Virus record (IMG/VR): IMGVR_UViG_3300044647_001196 | Span: 1-21,940 of that record | Length of the DNA stretch: 21,940 nucleotides | From: a virus | Reading direction: 5' to 3' (one strand) | Shown: piece by piece, positions 12,273 through 18,997 of the stretch | Layout: each line of letters opens with the position of its first letter | Position numbering within the stretch: the first letter of the stretch is position 1 | The notes under the pieces: generated by a model | What the model saw: the letters and a program-made list of their open reading frames with translations, nothing else | What the model was told of the DNA's origin: nothing | The model's database searches: none | Made by a program: the position numbers and the translations under genes

Positions 12273-12800
12273 ATGTCAAACATCACAAAACTACCAACAT
12301 TCCAGGAACTGATCACAGATTCTGAAGACAGCCTAAAGCAAAATGCACTAACTGTACTGCTAAATCAAGACCCTCCGAAGACTTGGTTAAGCGAACATCC
12401 AATGATAAAAGGCTATAAATATTTAGCAATCGAGAAAATTGAGTACCTTTTAACACGAATTTTCACCAAATGGTGGGTAGAAGTAAAAAACGTTCAAGTA
12501 GTCGCAAACAGCGTTGTAGTCACGGTTAGGCTCTTTGTAACGAATCCAATCACAAACGAAATAATGTTCCAAGATGGCATCGGTGCAACAGCAATTCAAA
12601 CCGACAAAGGAGCAGGCGCAACTGATTGGAATGCAGTAAAGACCGATGGTGTACAGAAAGCTGCACCCGCAGCTGAGACCTATGCAATAAAAGACGCAGC
12701 AGAGAAATTTGGCAAGATTTTCGGCAGAGATGTGAGCAGAAAAACAACAATGGACTATAGTCCGTTACTGAAAAAAAGCGATTTCAACGACCAAGTTTAG
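12273..12800 (+). CDS. Putative Rad52/Erf-like single-strand annealing protein (175 aa)
   Basis: A 175-residue protein whose C-terminal half has the Rad52/Erf/Sak pattern: a beta sheet (VQVVANSVVVTVRLFVTN), a G-x-G loop (DGIGATAIQTDKGAGA), then a long helix with AAPAAETYAIKDAAEKFG and KIFGRDVSR, the counterpart of the A-x-x-x-A-x-K-D-A-x-x-x-x-G helix of Rad52-type annealers. Together with the RecE-like exonuclease upstream it would promote strand annealing of phage DNA ends. It is the last gene before a terminator. Assignment to Rad52/Erf superfamily is by pattern and context; RecT or Redbeta are less likely given the short length. It carries AAACTACCAA at nucleotides 16-25 of the coding sequence. 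Confidence 0.65.
   Translation: MSNITKLPTFQELITDSEDSLKQNALTVLLNQDPPKTWLSEHPMIKGYKYLAIEKIEYLLTRIFTKWWVEVKNVQVVANSVVVTVRLFVTNPITNEIMFQDGIGATAIQTDKGAGATDWNAVKTDGVQKAAPAAETYAIKDAAEKFGKIFGRDVSRKTTMDYSPLLKKSDFNDQV
12288..12297 (+). promoter_or_regulatory. ACTACCAA element in codons 6-9 of annealing-protein gene
   Basis: AAACTACCAA at nucleotides 16-25 of the coding sequence (residues K-L-P-T) can pair with the hairpin loop for 10 bases within the initiating ribosome footprint. Together with 12263-12270, two elements flank this start codon. Confidence 0.45.
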
Positions 12801-12819
12801 TGTGTTAATAGTTTGTGTT

Positions 12820-12852
12820 AGAGTGCCTTATATCGGGGCACTCTTTTTTTTT
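12820..12852 (+). terminator. Rho-independent terminator after recombination unit
   Basis: An 8-bp stem (AGAGTGCC 12820-12827 with GGCACTCT 12837-12844), a 9-base loop and a T9 run (12844-12852) lie 20 bases after the annealing-protein stop. Confidence 0.85.
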
Positions 12853-13089
12853 GCCCTGTAACAGGATTTTTTTTTGTAACGCTATCTGTTTCATATAACT
12901 TATTGATTCTCAATTCGTGTAACAATGTAACAGATGTAACGGGAAAATATATATATATATAAGAGAATTTATTATTGTGCTATATGTGTAGGTATATTAA
13001 TGTTACATCCGTTACATTATTATAATTATATTATTATTAAGTAGTTAGGTGTAACAAAATTGTGTTACATACTTGTTACGCTTGTTACA
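12853..13089. repeat. Array of 11 GTAAC/GTTAC repeats around an AT tract: candidate origin or pac region
   Basis: This non-coding stretch has GTAAC at 12858, 12876, 12919, 12927, 12936 and 13051, and GTTAC (the same site on the other strand) at 13002, 13011, 13064, 13075 and 13084. Several neighbours are 8-9 bases apart (12919/12927/12936, 13002/13011, 13075/13084). Sites on the left point one way and most on the right the other, around a 15-base alternating AT tract (12947-12961). Repeated inverted iterons plus an AT-rich unwinding tract resemble a replication origin. Alternatives are a TerS-binding packaging site, because terS follows, or activator sites for the late promoter, whose upstream box abuts the last repeat. 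Confidence 0.6.
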
Positions 13090-13121
13090 TTTGATTTAAG
13101 TAAAAAAAAAACATATTTTTG
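13090..13121 (+). promoter_or_regulatory. Promoter L (rightward, hairpin RNA and late operon)
   Basis: TTTG (13090-13093), 20 bases including an A-run, then TATTTTTG (13114-13121), a close match to the Bacteroidota consensus. Transcription would start near 13127. The upstream box follows the last GTTAC repeat (13084-13088) by one base, so a protein bound to the repeats could control it. Confidence 0.7.
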
Positions 13122-13126
13122 CAGTG

Positions 13127-13225
13127 CTTTTTAGCAGGTTTCAGTTTGTCCATGGGGGAAGGTTATTGGTAGTTTCCTTCCCCAATTTTAAAAATCTTCG
13201 TTTTAAGACACTTTTTTTTCTTTTT
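13127..13225 (+). ncRNA. Candidate phage small RNA / leader with anti-ACTACCAA hairpin loop
   Basis: Directly downstream of promoter L lies an RNA-like stretch with an 8-bp GC-rich hairpin (GGGGAAGG 13155-13162 with CCTTCCCC 13176-13183). Its 13-base loop (13163-13175, TTATTGGTAGTTT) is the reverse complement of the ACTACCAA elements near early-gene starts. The hairpin is not followed by a T-run, so it is not an ordinary terminator. A weak stem and T-rich stretch at 13190-13225 might end the RNA; both ends given here are estimates. No open reading frame is present (the ATG at 13152 meets a stop after six codons). It could instead be only the 5' leader of the terS-terL mRNA. Confidence 0.5.
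13155..13183 (+). other. GC-rich hairpin exposing the anti-leader loop
   Basis: The stem GGGGAAGG/CCTTCCCC is the most GC-rich inverted repeat in an otherwise AT-rich region. Loop bases TTGGTAGTTT (13166-13175) are exactly complementary to AAACTACCAA. Confidence 0.75.
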
Positions 13226-13233
13226 GATAGTAG

Positions 13234-13273
13234 AGTACCACTTTAGAAAGATAATTGAATGTAGGTACTAAAG
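13234..13273. repeat. Inverted repeat in terS leader
   Basis: AGTACC (13234-13239) pairs with GGTACT (13264-13269), and CTTTAG (13241-13246) with CTAAAG (13268-13273). The two pairings overlap on the right arm and exclude each other. It could be an alternative-structure leader or a protein site. The rest of 13184-13316 shows T-rich and A-rich DNA but no further promoter consensus. Confidence 0.3.
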
Positions 13274-13316
13274 AATTAAAAATAAGATAGGATTAGCATT
13301 AAAATAATGGAAATAA

Positions 13317-13673
13317 ATGGCATTGTTTGAAAAAGGTCACAAATTAGCAACAGGAAGACCAAAAGGAAGCCAAAACAAAACAACAGCAGAAACAAAAGCC
13401 TTCCTTACAAGAATCTCAAACAAACTTGGTGAGAAAGTAGAGGAAGACCTGGACTTGATGGAACCCAAAGACCGGGTAAAGATTTGGCTCGAACTTCAGG
13501 AGTACTTAATACCAAAACTATCACGCACAGAGATCACTGGCGAAGATGGTGGAATGATAGAGATACAACAAACCTTAAAACTCGAAAACCTTGGCATTGA
13601 TCAACTCAGAGACCTTGAACGAATTGCTGAACTTGCAGCGTATTCGCCAACTGATAGCAGCGAAGGACTTTAA
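13317..13673 (+). CDS. terS: Putative small terminase subunit (118 aa)
   Basis: The N-terminal half has GHKLATGRPKGSQNKTTAET then KAFLTRISNK, a Gly/Arg/Pro/Lys-rich opening followed by helices that is typical of small DNA-recognition proteins placed before phage large terminases. The middle contains a helical LDLMEPKDRVKIWLELQEYL segment suited to oligomer formation, and the C-terminus an acidic tail. It lies directly upstream of, and overlaps by up to 83 bases, the terL gene. TerS binds the packaging site and regulates TerL. The assignment is from position and pattern; a bare DUF5681-like DNA-binding protein is the alternative. Start ATG 13317; A-rich leader without Shine-Dalgarno. Confidence 0.65.
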   Translation: MALFEKGHKLATGRPKGSQNKTTAETKAFLTRISNKLGEKVEEDLDLMEPKDRVKIWLELQEYLIPKLSRTEITGEDGGMIEIQQTLKLENLGIDQLRDLERIAELAAYSPTDSSEGL

Positions 13674-15033
13674 GCGGTTTGTTTCTCACACCAAGCCTGA
13701 CTACCAATTCTCCTGGCATCACAATCTGCTCATTGACTATCTGCAAAAGTTTGCGGAAGGTAAGATTAGGAAGTTGATGGTCTTCATGCCTCCGCAGCAC
13801 GGAAAGTCTGAATTGACATCCAGGAGGCTTCCTGCTTATCTGCTTGGCATCAATCCAAAGTTAAAGATTGTTGGATGCTCCTATTCTGCCGATCTAAGTC
13901 GAAGCTTTAACAGAGATGTTCAGCGCATAATGGATGATGAAGTTTATATCGATGTGTTTCCGAACTCCAGGTTAAACTCTTCCAACATCAGGACAAGTGC
14001 CAAAGGTAGTTTTTTGCGGAATGCAGATATCTTTGAAATAGTAAACAATGTTGGTTTTTATAAGTCCGTTGGGGTAGGTGGATCGCTCACCGGAACGCCA
14101 GTTGACATTGGCATCATTGATGACCCGGTAAAAGATGTTGTTGAGGCAAACAGTATGACATACCGGGCGAGGGTTTGGGATTGGTACAACGGTGTTTTTT
14201 CTACTCGCTTGCACAACAATTCCCAAGTGCTAATCACTCAGACAAGGTGGCACGAGGATGACCTATCAGGCAGAATCCTGAAGCAGAAGGATGCACACGA
14301 ATGGACAGTTTTAACGCTGCCAGGTATCTTGATGTCGGCTGACAAAAGGCAAGATGATCAGAGGCAGATTGGTGAGGCTTTATGGCCCGAAAGACACAGC
14401 CTTGAAAAACTTCAAAAGTTCCAGGATAATTCTCCAAGGTTGTTCCAAGCGATGTACCAACAGGATCCTCGGCCGTTTGAAGGTGGATTGGTTTATCCTC
14501 GTTGGAATGCAATCGAAGAGGCAGAGTATAAGCAGATTAACATTGAGCCTATTTACGGATTGGACTTTGGTTACAGCACCAGTCCTGCTGCATTTGTGGA
14601 GATAAAACTCGATATGCTAAACCGAAAGATTTACATTAAGCAGCTAATCTACAAAAGAGGAATGGGTATTGATGAACTTGGCACCGAGATAAACCGAACT
14701 ATCCAAACGAGCAGAGGCAAGATTATTGCGGATTCTGCCGACCCGATACTGATTGACCATCTGAGAGGCAAGCACAAGTTGAACGTACACAAGGCAGAGA
14801 AAGGTAAGGATAGTATCTCCTATGGCATTTCAGCCATTAACGAGTTCGAACTGGTTGTTACAAGCGAAAGCAAGGATATTGCCATCGAACTTTCGAACTA
14901 TCGATACAAGGAGGATGCCGATGGGAATCCACTTGATGAGCCGATTAAGGAGTTTGATCACTCGCTCGATGCTATGCGCTACGCTGTTACATCTGTAATA
15001 TCCAAGAAAAATAATAAATTTGTACTGATATGA
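13591..15033 (+). CDS. terL: Terminase large subunit (480 aa from first TTG)
   Basis: The packaging motor and headful/cos nuclease. ATPase domain: Trp-His-His (42-44) in the adenine-binding region, Walker A PPQHGKSE (67-74), CSYSADL..RFNRDVQR-like block (96-112), Walker B VDIGIIDD (171-178), QTRWHEDDLSGRI (217-229). RNase H-like nuclease domain: GLDFGYS with D325, then IADSADP and finally FDHSLDAMRYAV, giving the acidic catalytic set. The frame has no ATG or GTG before Walker A; the only starts are TTGs (13591, 13597, 13615, 13624, 13633), all inside terS. The true start is therefore a TTG, or the protein arises by frameshifting from terS. Order terS-terL is standard. The stop overlaps the next ATG. 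Confidence 0.93.
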   Translation: MALINSETLNELLNLQRIRQLIAAKDFKRFVSHTKPDYQFSWHHNLLIDYLQKFAEGKIRKLMVFMPPQHGKSELTSRRLPAYLLGINPKLKIVGCSYSADLSRSFNRDVQRIMDDEVYIDVFPNSRLNSSNIRTSAKGSFLRNADIFEIVNNVGFYKSVGVGGSLTGTPVDIGIIDDPVKDVVEANSMTYRARVWDWYNGVFSTRLHNNSQVLITQTRWHEDDLSGRILKQKDAHEWTVLTLPGILMSADKRQDDQRQIGEALWPERHSLEKLQKFQDNSPRLFQAMYQQDPRPFEGGLVYPRWNAIEEAEYKQINIEPIYGLDFGYSTSPAAFVEIKLDMLNRKIYIKQLIYKRGMGIDELGTEINRTIQTSRGKIIADSADPILIDHLRGKHKLNVHKAEKGKDSISYGISAINEFELVVTSESKDIAIELSNYRYKEDADGNPLDEPIKEFDHSLDAMRYAVTSVISKKNNKFVLI

Positions 15034-15272
15034 TAAATGCGAAAGATTTTAAAACACATCTTGACCTGATGATAATCGAGGTAGAAGAGAAGACAGAAAA
15101 ATGGAGCTTACAGACAAGGCAGCTGCTCAACAACTTGGTTGCAGCTCGAAGGATATGTGAGCGGATCATTACAGACCAGTCTATCCTGGATAAGCAAGGC
15201 AAGGAATTTTTTGAGCATTCCATCCCGGCACAGAAGAAACCGATTAAAATCAGTAAACCAAAAGCGAAATGA
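15030..15272 (+). CDS. Small helical hypothetical protein (80 aa)
   Basis: An 80-residue, largely helical, basic protein (DLMIIEVEEKTEKWSLQTRQ, LVAARRICERIITDQSILDK) with a Lys/Pro-rich C-terminal tail (QKKPIKISKPKAK). ATGA overlap with terL and with the following chaperone gene places it firmly in the late operon. I do not recognise a family; a packaging or tail-assembly accessory is possible. Confidence 0.6.
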   Translation: MINAKDFKTHLDLMIIEVEEKTEKWSLQTRQLLNNLVAARRICERIITDQSILDKQGKEFFEHSIPAQKKPIKISKPKAK

Positions 15273-15901
15273 TTGACATCAAGATTGAAGGCATCAAATA
15301 CCAACTGCCAAAACTCAGCGAGATAAGTATCAGTCGCTTTATTGATTATTTGGAGTTCATAGACCAGTATGAGCCTGATGAAGAAGAAACGAATACGGTT
15401 GTTTGGTTAAAGTATTACACCAAGCATATTGCTTTTTGGACTGGTGCAGACGAGAAACTGATACGCAGATGTAAAGCTGAAGACATCTTAGGAGTTTACG
15501 CTGTTCATCAAAATTATTTGGTACCAGTTGAAAATAGTACATTTAATTGCTTTGAATTATCGGGAGAAATATATTATCTTCCGCAGCGATTTATGCAAGA
15601 GAGTACGATTGAGGACTTTGCAGAGGCCAATGAGTATGAGAAGCAGTTAACTGATGTATTGAATGGTCAGTACAAAGTATTGCCAAAAGTAGCAGCGGTT
15701 ATCTGTCGAAAGGAAGGTGAAAGTTTTGACGATTACAAGGTTGAAGAGCGAGCGGTTTTATTTGAAAGTATGATGAATGCCGATGATTTATTCCAGGTGG
15801 GTTTTTTTTTGCAGAGACAAAGCGAGAAATTGCAGAAAGATTTGCAAATCTATACGACGAGCCAGATGCTCGCAGTCTTAAAGCAGGAATCAAAGACTTG
15901 A
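15269..15901 (+). CDS. Tail assembly chaperone, zero-frame product (210 aa)
   Basis: The zero-frame protein starts with a beta-type segment (MIDIKIEGIKYQLPKLSEIS) followed by helices and ends in KQESKT. It resembles the N-terminal (gpG-like) part of the siphophage tail assembly chaperone, which binds the tape-measure protein and recruits tail-tube subunits. In this phage group the gene lies in the tail module. At 15802-15810 there is a T9 tract; past it the zero frame gives 31 residues, but the -1 frame stays open to 16059 and supplies the missing C-terminal module (next entry). The interval 15480-15600 is somewhat more AT-rich than the flanks. Overlap with the previous gene is ATGA. Confidence 0.6.
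   Translation: MIDIKIEGIKYQLPKLSEISISRFIDYLEFIDQYEPDEEETNTVVWLKYYTKHIAFWTGADEKLIRRCKAEDILGVYAVHQNYLVPVENSTFNCFELSGEIYYLPQRFMQESTIEDFAEANEYEKQLTDVLNGQYKVLPKVAAVICRKEGESFDDYKVEERAVLFESMMNADDLFQVGFFLQRQSEKLQKDLQIYTTSQMLAVLKQESKT
15802..15810 (+). other. T9 slippery tract for -1 frameshifting
   Basis: Nine consecutive Ts read G-GT TTT TTT TTG in the zero frame; a seven-T heptamer satisfies the X-XXY-YYZ rule for -1 slippage. It lies where chaperone frames would join. Confidence 0.6.
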
Positions 15902-16059
15902 TTGAGCCATACGGATGGTTTGCGACATTTGTAACCTTGGCTGGTGGAGATGTTTTGAAGATAAAAGAAGCTGCAAAGTTACCATTGTACACGGCATTTT
16001 CTTTTTTGAGCCTTAAAGCTGCACAGAATGAGTACGAATCTAATATGATGAAACAATGA
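15808..16059 (+). CDS. -1 frameshift extension of the tail assembly chaperone (gpG-T-like, 83 aa)
   Basis: Reading in the -1 frame after slippage on T9 (15802-15810) gives 83 more residues to TGA 16057-16059, which overlaps the next ATG (ATGA) exactly as a real gene end would. The extension is coherent: AETKREIAERFANLYDEPDA, then KDLIEPYGWFATFVTLAGGD, then EAAKLPLYTAFSFLSLKAAQ. The last portion matches the pattern seen in chaperone T-domains (G-W-x-x-x-x-x-x-LAGGD...KLP...AF-x-x-L). The fusion would have 180 + 83 = 263 residues. No independent start is needed. The lambda G/G-T precedent applies: a fixed fraction of ribosomes shifts. A homopolymer length error (T9 for T10) or a genuine mutation is the alternative. 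Confidence 0.65.
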   Translation, partial: FAETKREIAERFANLYDEPDARSLKAGIKDLIEPYGWFATFVTLAGGDVLKIKEAAKLPLYTAFSFLSLKAAQNEYESNMMKQ

Positions 16060-16622
16060 CAATAACACAACTATCCAACTTATTTAATCTGATTGTTCAG
16101 AACGATTCTGATTATAAGTTCTACCACTACGGATTCCCATCTGATATGAATATCAACATAGGAAACAACTTCGACCCGACATCGGACACAGGTCGATTGT
16201 TTCCGTATGTGTTGTTGTTGCCTCCGATTTTAAATAGTCGGGCAATGGAGAACAATACAGCTGCGATTTATGACACTTATCAGGTTGAGTTTCTGATTAC
16301 AGATACCTATGCTTATAATCAAGGATTGCTGACATACAAGATTGACACTACGATTGAGTTAGAGCAGACATTGCAGATACTTGGAAAGAAGATGATTCAG
16401 TATTTGTTGGACTATTCTGCGGTCTCCAATCCACCTTTCAATGTTGGAGATTACAGGATTGAGTTTGACCCATACCGATTTACGGCCGACACTCGCAGCA
16501 TCCGGGTAACATTGGACTTGGTTGTTCCTGCTATTTGCGATGACCAAAGTCTCGACATATCGTTTTTGCCTGTTGACCTGGAAGATATTGCCACAGCTGA
16601 TGAAGAGAATCAACAAACCTAA
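16056..16622 (+). CDS. Hypothetical tail/neck protein, tail-terminator candidate (188 aa)
   Basis: A 188-residue protein with a helical N-terminus (TITQLSNLFNLIVQNDSDYK), then beta strands (YVLLLPPILN, TYQVEFLITDTYAY) and a long beta-like C-terminal block (FNVGDYRIEFDPYRFTADTR then SIRVTLDLVVP). This alternating pattern recalls small siphophage tail terminator proteins, but the similarity is only general. It starts at the ATGA overlap with the chaperone -1 frame, and is followed 23 bases later by a gp10-like gene. No enzyme motifs. Function: structural, position-based inference. Confidence 0.5.
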   Translation: MTITQLSNLFNLIVQNDSDYKFYHYGFPSDMNINIGNNFDPTSDTGRLFPYVLLLPPILNSRAMENNTAAIYDTYQVEFLITDTYAYNQGLLTYKIDTTIELEQTLQILGKKMIQYLLDYSAVSNPPFNVGDYRIEFDPYRFTADTRSIRVTLDLVVPAICDDQSLDISFLPVDLEDIATADEENQQT

Positions 16623-16645
16623 ACAAAGAACTTGCCCACAGATTT

Positions 16646-17143
16646 ATGGAAGCCAACGAACTACTGAACAATCTTGCGGACTTGCTAAAAGAAGAGATGA
16701 GGCAGCAATTAAAAATTGCCAACCACATCATGACTGGAGACTTGATAGAGAGCATCGAAAGCCGAATACTGAGTACGATCGAAGGAAGAAAGATTGAGAT
16801 TTGGTTGAATAGTTACGGCATAGCGTTAGACCAGGGAGTTCCGCCTGATAGGATTCCGTTTACAGAACCATCGGGCAGAGGTGGTCGTAGCAAGTACATT
16901 GAAGGTCTTCAGAGATTTGCGCAGTTGAAGTTGGGGGTTATGGATAACAGAAAAAGTTTAGGCATAGCGTTTGCGATTGCCCGAAAGCATAAGAAAGTTG
17001 GAATGCCTGTAAAAGGCCCGACACAATTTATTCAGAAGACATTGGATGCCACAGAGGATGACATAATAAGATTTGCAGAGGATTGGGCAGAAGCAATATT
17101 TCAAGCAAAAATTGATAGCATAATTGAAAATATAAGAGCATGA
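16646..17143 (+). CDS. HK97 gp10-like neck/tail protein (165 aa)
   Basis: The N-terminal helix (MEANELLNNLADLLKEEMRQ), the T-G-D-L-x-x-S-I-E-S turn, and the loop P-P-x-x-I-P-x-x-x-P-S-G-R-G-G near residues 67-82 resemble proteins of the HK97 gp10/tail-completion type. These proteins have a conserved G-x-L-x-x-S strand-turn and help close the head-tail joint. The C-terminal segment is helical (KGPTQFIQKTLDATEDDIIR). ATGA overlap with the next gene. Assignment is moderate, by pattern and position among tail genes. Confidence 0.5.
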   Translation: MEANELLNNLADLLKEEMRQQLKIANHIMTGDLIESIESRILSTIEGRKIEIWLNSYGIALDQGVPPDRIPFTEPSGRGGRSKYIEGLQRFAQLKLGVMDNRKSLGIAFAIARKHKKVGMPVKGPTQFIQKTLDATEDDIIRFAEDWAEAIFQAKIDSIIENIRA

Positions 17144-17427
17144 CAGAGAAAAAATTTTTACTTACACTCCTGAGCAGCGCAAACAGCGAGACATTAACAA
17201 ACGATTACCAGGATGCGATTGATGAGCAAGGTGGTGATCAGGTTGCGTTTTCATTGGCGGTTGCTGCCTATGTGAGTTTTATCGTACCGGCATCATTGGT
17301 ATCTGCTTACAATGCAGCGAACCAAGCGAAAAAAGAGAAGATGGCTGAAATTTGTCAGCTCACGTTTGCGAGTGGTCAGGACTTTGACACTTATTACACT
17401 ACGCTTTACAATGAAATATATCCGTAA
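17140..17427 (+). CDS. Small hypothetical protein in tail operon (95 aa)
   Basis: A 95-residue protein with charged ends and an Ala/Val-rich middle (QVAFSLAVAAYVSFIVPASL, about residues 33-55) that could be a buried helix or a weak membrane segment. It overlaps the upstream gene by 4 bases and shares a TAATG stop-start with the next one. No recognised family. Confidence 0.55.
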   Translation: MTEKKFLLTLLSSANSETLTNDYQDAIDEQGGDQVAFSLAVAAYVSFIVPASLVSAYNAANQAKKEKMAEICQLTFASGQDFDTYYTTLYNEIYP

Positions 17428-18674
17428 TGGCAGTCATAACAAGTCCAACCTATAATCCTACATCGGCATACAGACCAGTTTTGTGGCAAGTGATGTATAC
17501 AACGTTTCCACCTGATGTAATTACTAACTGCAAGTTCACGATTACAACGGCAGGCGGTACGATTATTATTGCAGAGGGTAGGGTTGCTCCATATCAGTCA
17601 GTTCCGAGTCTTACTCCTCCTGCATTGGAATATTACTTTTATGTCGATGTGCAGCAGTACATACAGAGGTATCTCACAAAGAGAAGTCGGAGAAGTACCT
17701 TCGGGAACCTGAATGCCGATACCCGGGTAAACAATACTGATAGCTTTTTGGAGTTCGAAGTATCCTTTAAATATGAGTACAGAAACAACGCAACAGGTAA
17801 GATTGAAATTTACCCTGCAACGGATTACAGCGGTTTGCAGTATGCCTGTATTACGACAAGGCAGAACGGTGAGGACATGAGCCTGGATGATTTCCTTGGT
17901 GTGCCATTGGTTACAACTGCTAAACGATTTTTGACCAATAGTCCGACAAGCAGAAAGATACAGCAGGATGAGAATATCTTCTTATCGTTTTTAAGCCAAT
18001 GGAATTACATAAGGATTGAGACTTTCAATAGTGCAGGTACGCTGATAAACACAACATATCTTGCGACACTTGGCGGTCTTCCCGATGAGATGCACACGAT
18101 TGGAGTTGGTAAGCCACAGTTACAGGCCATACCGGCAGGAACATATTTTGGTGGTCTTGCTCCTGACTTTACGAACTGCGCTTACTATACCATTACTGCA
18201 GGTTTAGGTATTAATCTATTCTCTGCAATGTTGTTCTTCATAAATTCTGAAATTCATACCTATACCTTTGACGATGCCTGTCCTAAGCAGTTAAGTTTAT
18301 ATTGGCTTAATTCCTTGGGCGGTGTAGATAACTATGATTTTACGTTTACTGAACTTGCGATTGGTGTTACATCGGAGTTATTTCAGAAGCCATTAAACTG
18401 GCCTCACACACAGGATGACTACGGCAGAGCGAGAACCAACATACAAGCGAGCAAAGGATATCGATGCACTAAGCTTGTCACTAATGCCGAGATGGCATGG
18501 TTAAAAGATTTGTTGTATTCCGTTGAGGTATACGTTGTGAATCCGAATGACAGCAGCGAGTACTGGAGATCTTGGATTAGCGATCAGGATGTTATTGAGA
18601 AAAAGAATCCTGGACTTTTTACGATTGAGTTTACATTGAACCTATCTCAGGACATTATAACCCACAGAATATGA
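17427..18674 (+). CDS. Bacteroidota phage tail protein, large beta-rich (415 aa)
   Basis: A beta-rich protein with features I associate with structural tail proteins of Bacteroidota phages: the opening NPTSAYRPVLWQV, a central helix-poor body, and the segment LYWLNSLGGVDNYDFTFTEL (about residues 290-310), a recurring signature of these proteins. It has no membrane segment or catalytic motif. The neighbours (chaperone, neck, large baseplate-like protein) place it in the tail tube or distal tail. Exact position in the virion is not deducible. It overlaps the following gene by 4 bases. Confidence 0.55.
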   Translation: MAVITSPTYNPTSAYRPVLWQVMYTTFPPDVITNCKFTITTAGGTIIIAEGRVAPYQSVPSLTPPALEYYFYVDVQQYIQRYLTKRSRRSTFGNLNADTRVNNTDSFLEFEVSFKYEYRNNATGKIEIYPATDYSGLQYACITTRQNGEDMSLDDFLGVPLVTTAKRFLTNSPTSRKIQQDENIFLSFLSQWNYIRIETFNSAGTLINTTYLATLGGLPDEMHTIGVGKPQLQAIPAGTYFGGLAPDFTNCAYYTITAGLGINLFSAMLFFINSEIHTYTFDDACPKQLSLYWLNSLGGVDNYDFTFTELAIGVTSELFQKPLNWPHTQDDYGRARTNIQASKGYRCTKLVTNAEMAWLKDLLYSVEVYVVNPNDSSEYWRSWISDQDVIEKKNPGLFTIEFTLNLSQDIITHRI

Positions 18675-18997
18675 TATTGGATTACGCAGGATATAGCACG
18701 CTTGCAAGTACAACTTGGACAGCTACAAACGGAGATTTTTATGGCAATACTATTACTCCGCAGTTTACTGAAAAAATAATATTTGGTGCTGTTACTGTTG
18801 GTGTAGGTTTCAAGACGATTGCTTGTGAGTACCAGGTTAAGGATTCGATTATGATAGGATATCTGTATGTCCCGGAAGACTTGATTACAAAATTTGTGTT
18901 CAATAGTGCCGAGAAGATTAACAGCTCATTCGATTTGACAAGTGGTGTTCTTACAATTTTTTCCAAAGATGTAAACGTAAGTATGTCCTATGTATAG
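18671..18997 (+). CDS. Small beta-rich tail protein, hypothetical (108 aa)
   Basis: A 108-residue beta-rich protein (TATNGDFYGNTITPQFTEKI then IFGAVTVGVGFKTIACEYQV) without charged helices. It lies between two large tail genes and overlaps both by 4 and 8 bases. No family is recognised; a minor tail-tip component is likely by position. Confidence 0.55.
   Translation: MILDYAGYSTLASTTWTATNGDFYGNTITPQFTEKIIFGAVTVGVGFKTIACEYQVKDSIMIGYLYVPEDLITKFVFNSAEKINSSFDLTSGVLTIFSKDVNVSMSYV

Noticed and set aside
12947-12961. Alternating AT tract as a microsatellite
   Set aside because: Kept only as part of the repeat array; 15 bases alone are unremarkable in such AT-rich DNA.
13155-13183. Hairpin as an ordinary rho-independent terminator
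   Set aside because: The stem is followed by AATTTTAAAAATC, not a T-run, and the preceding unit already has a terminator at 12820-12852.
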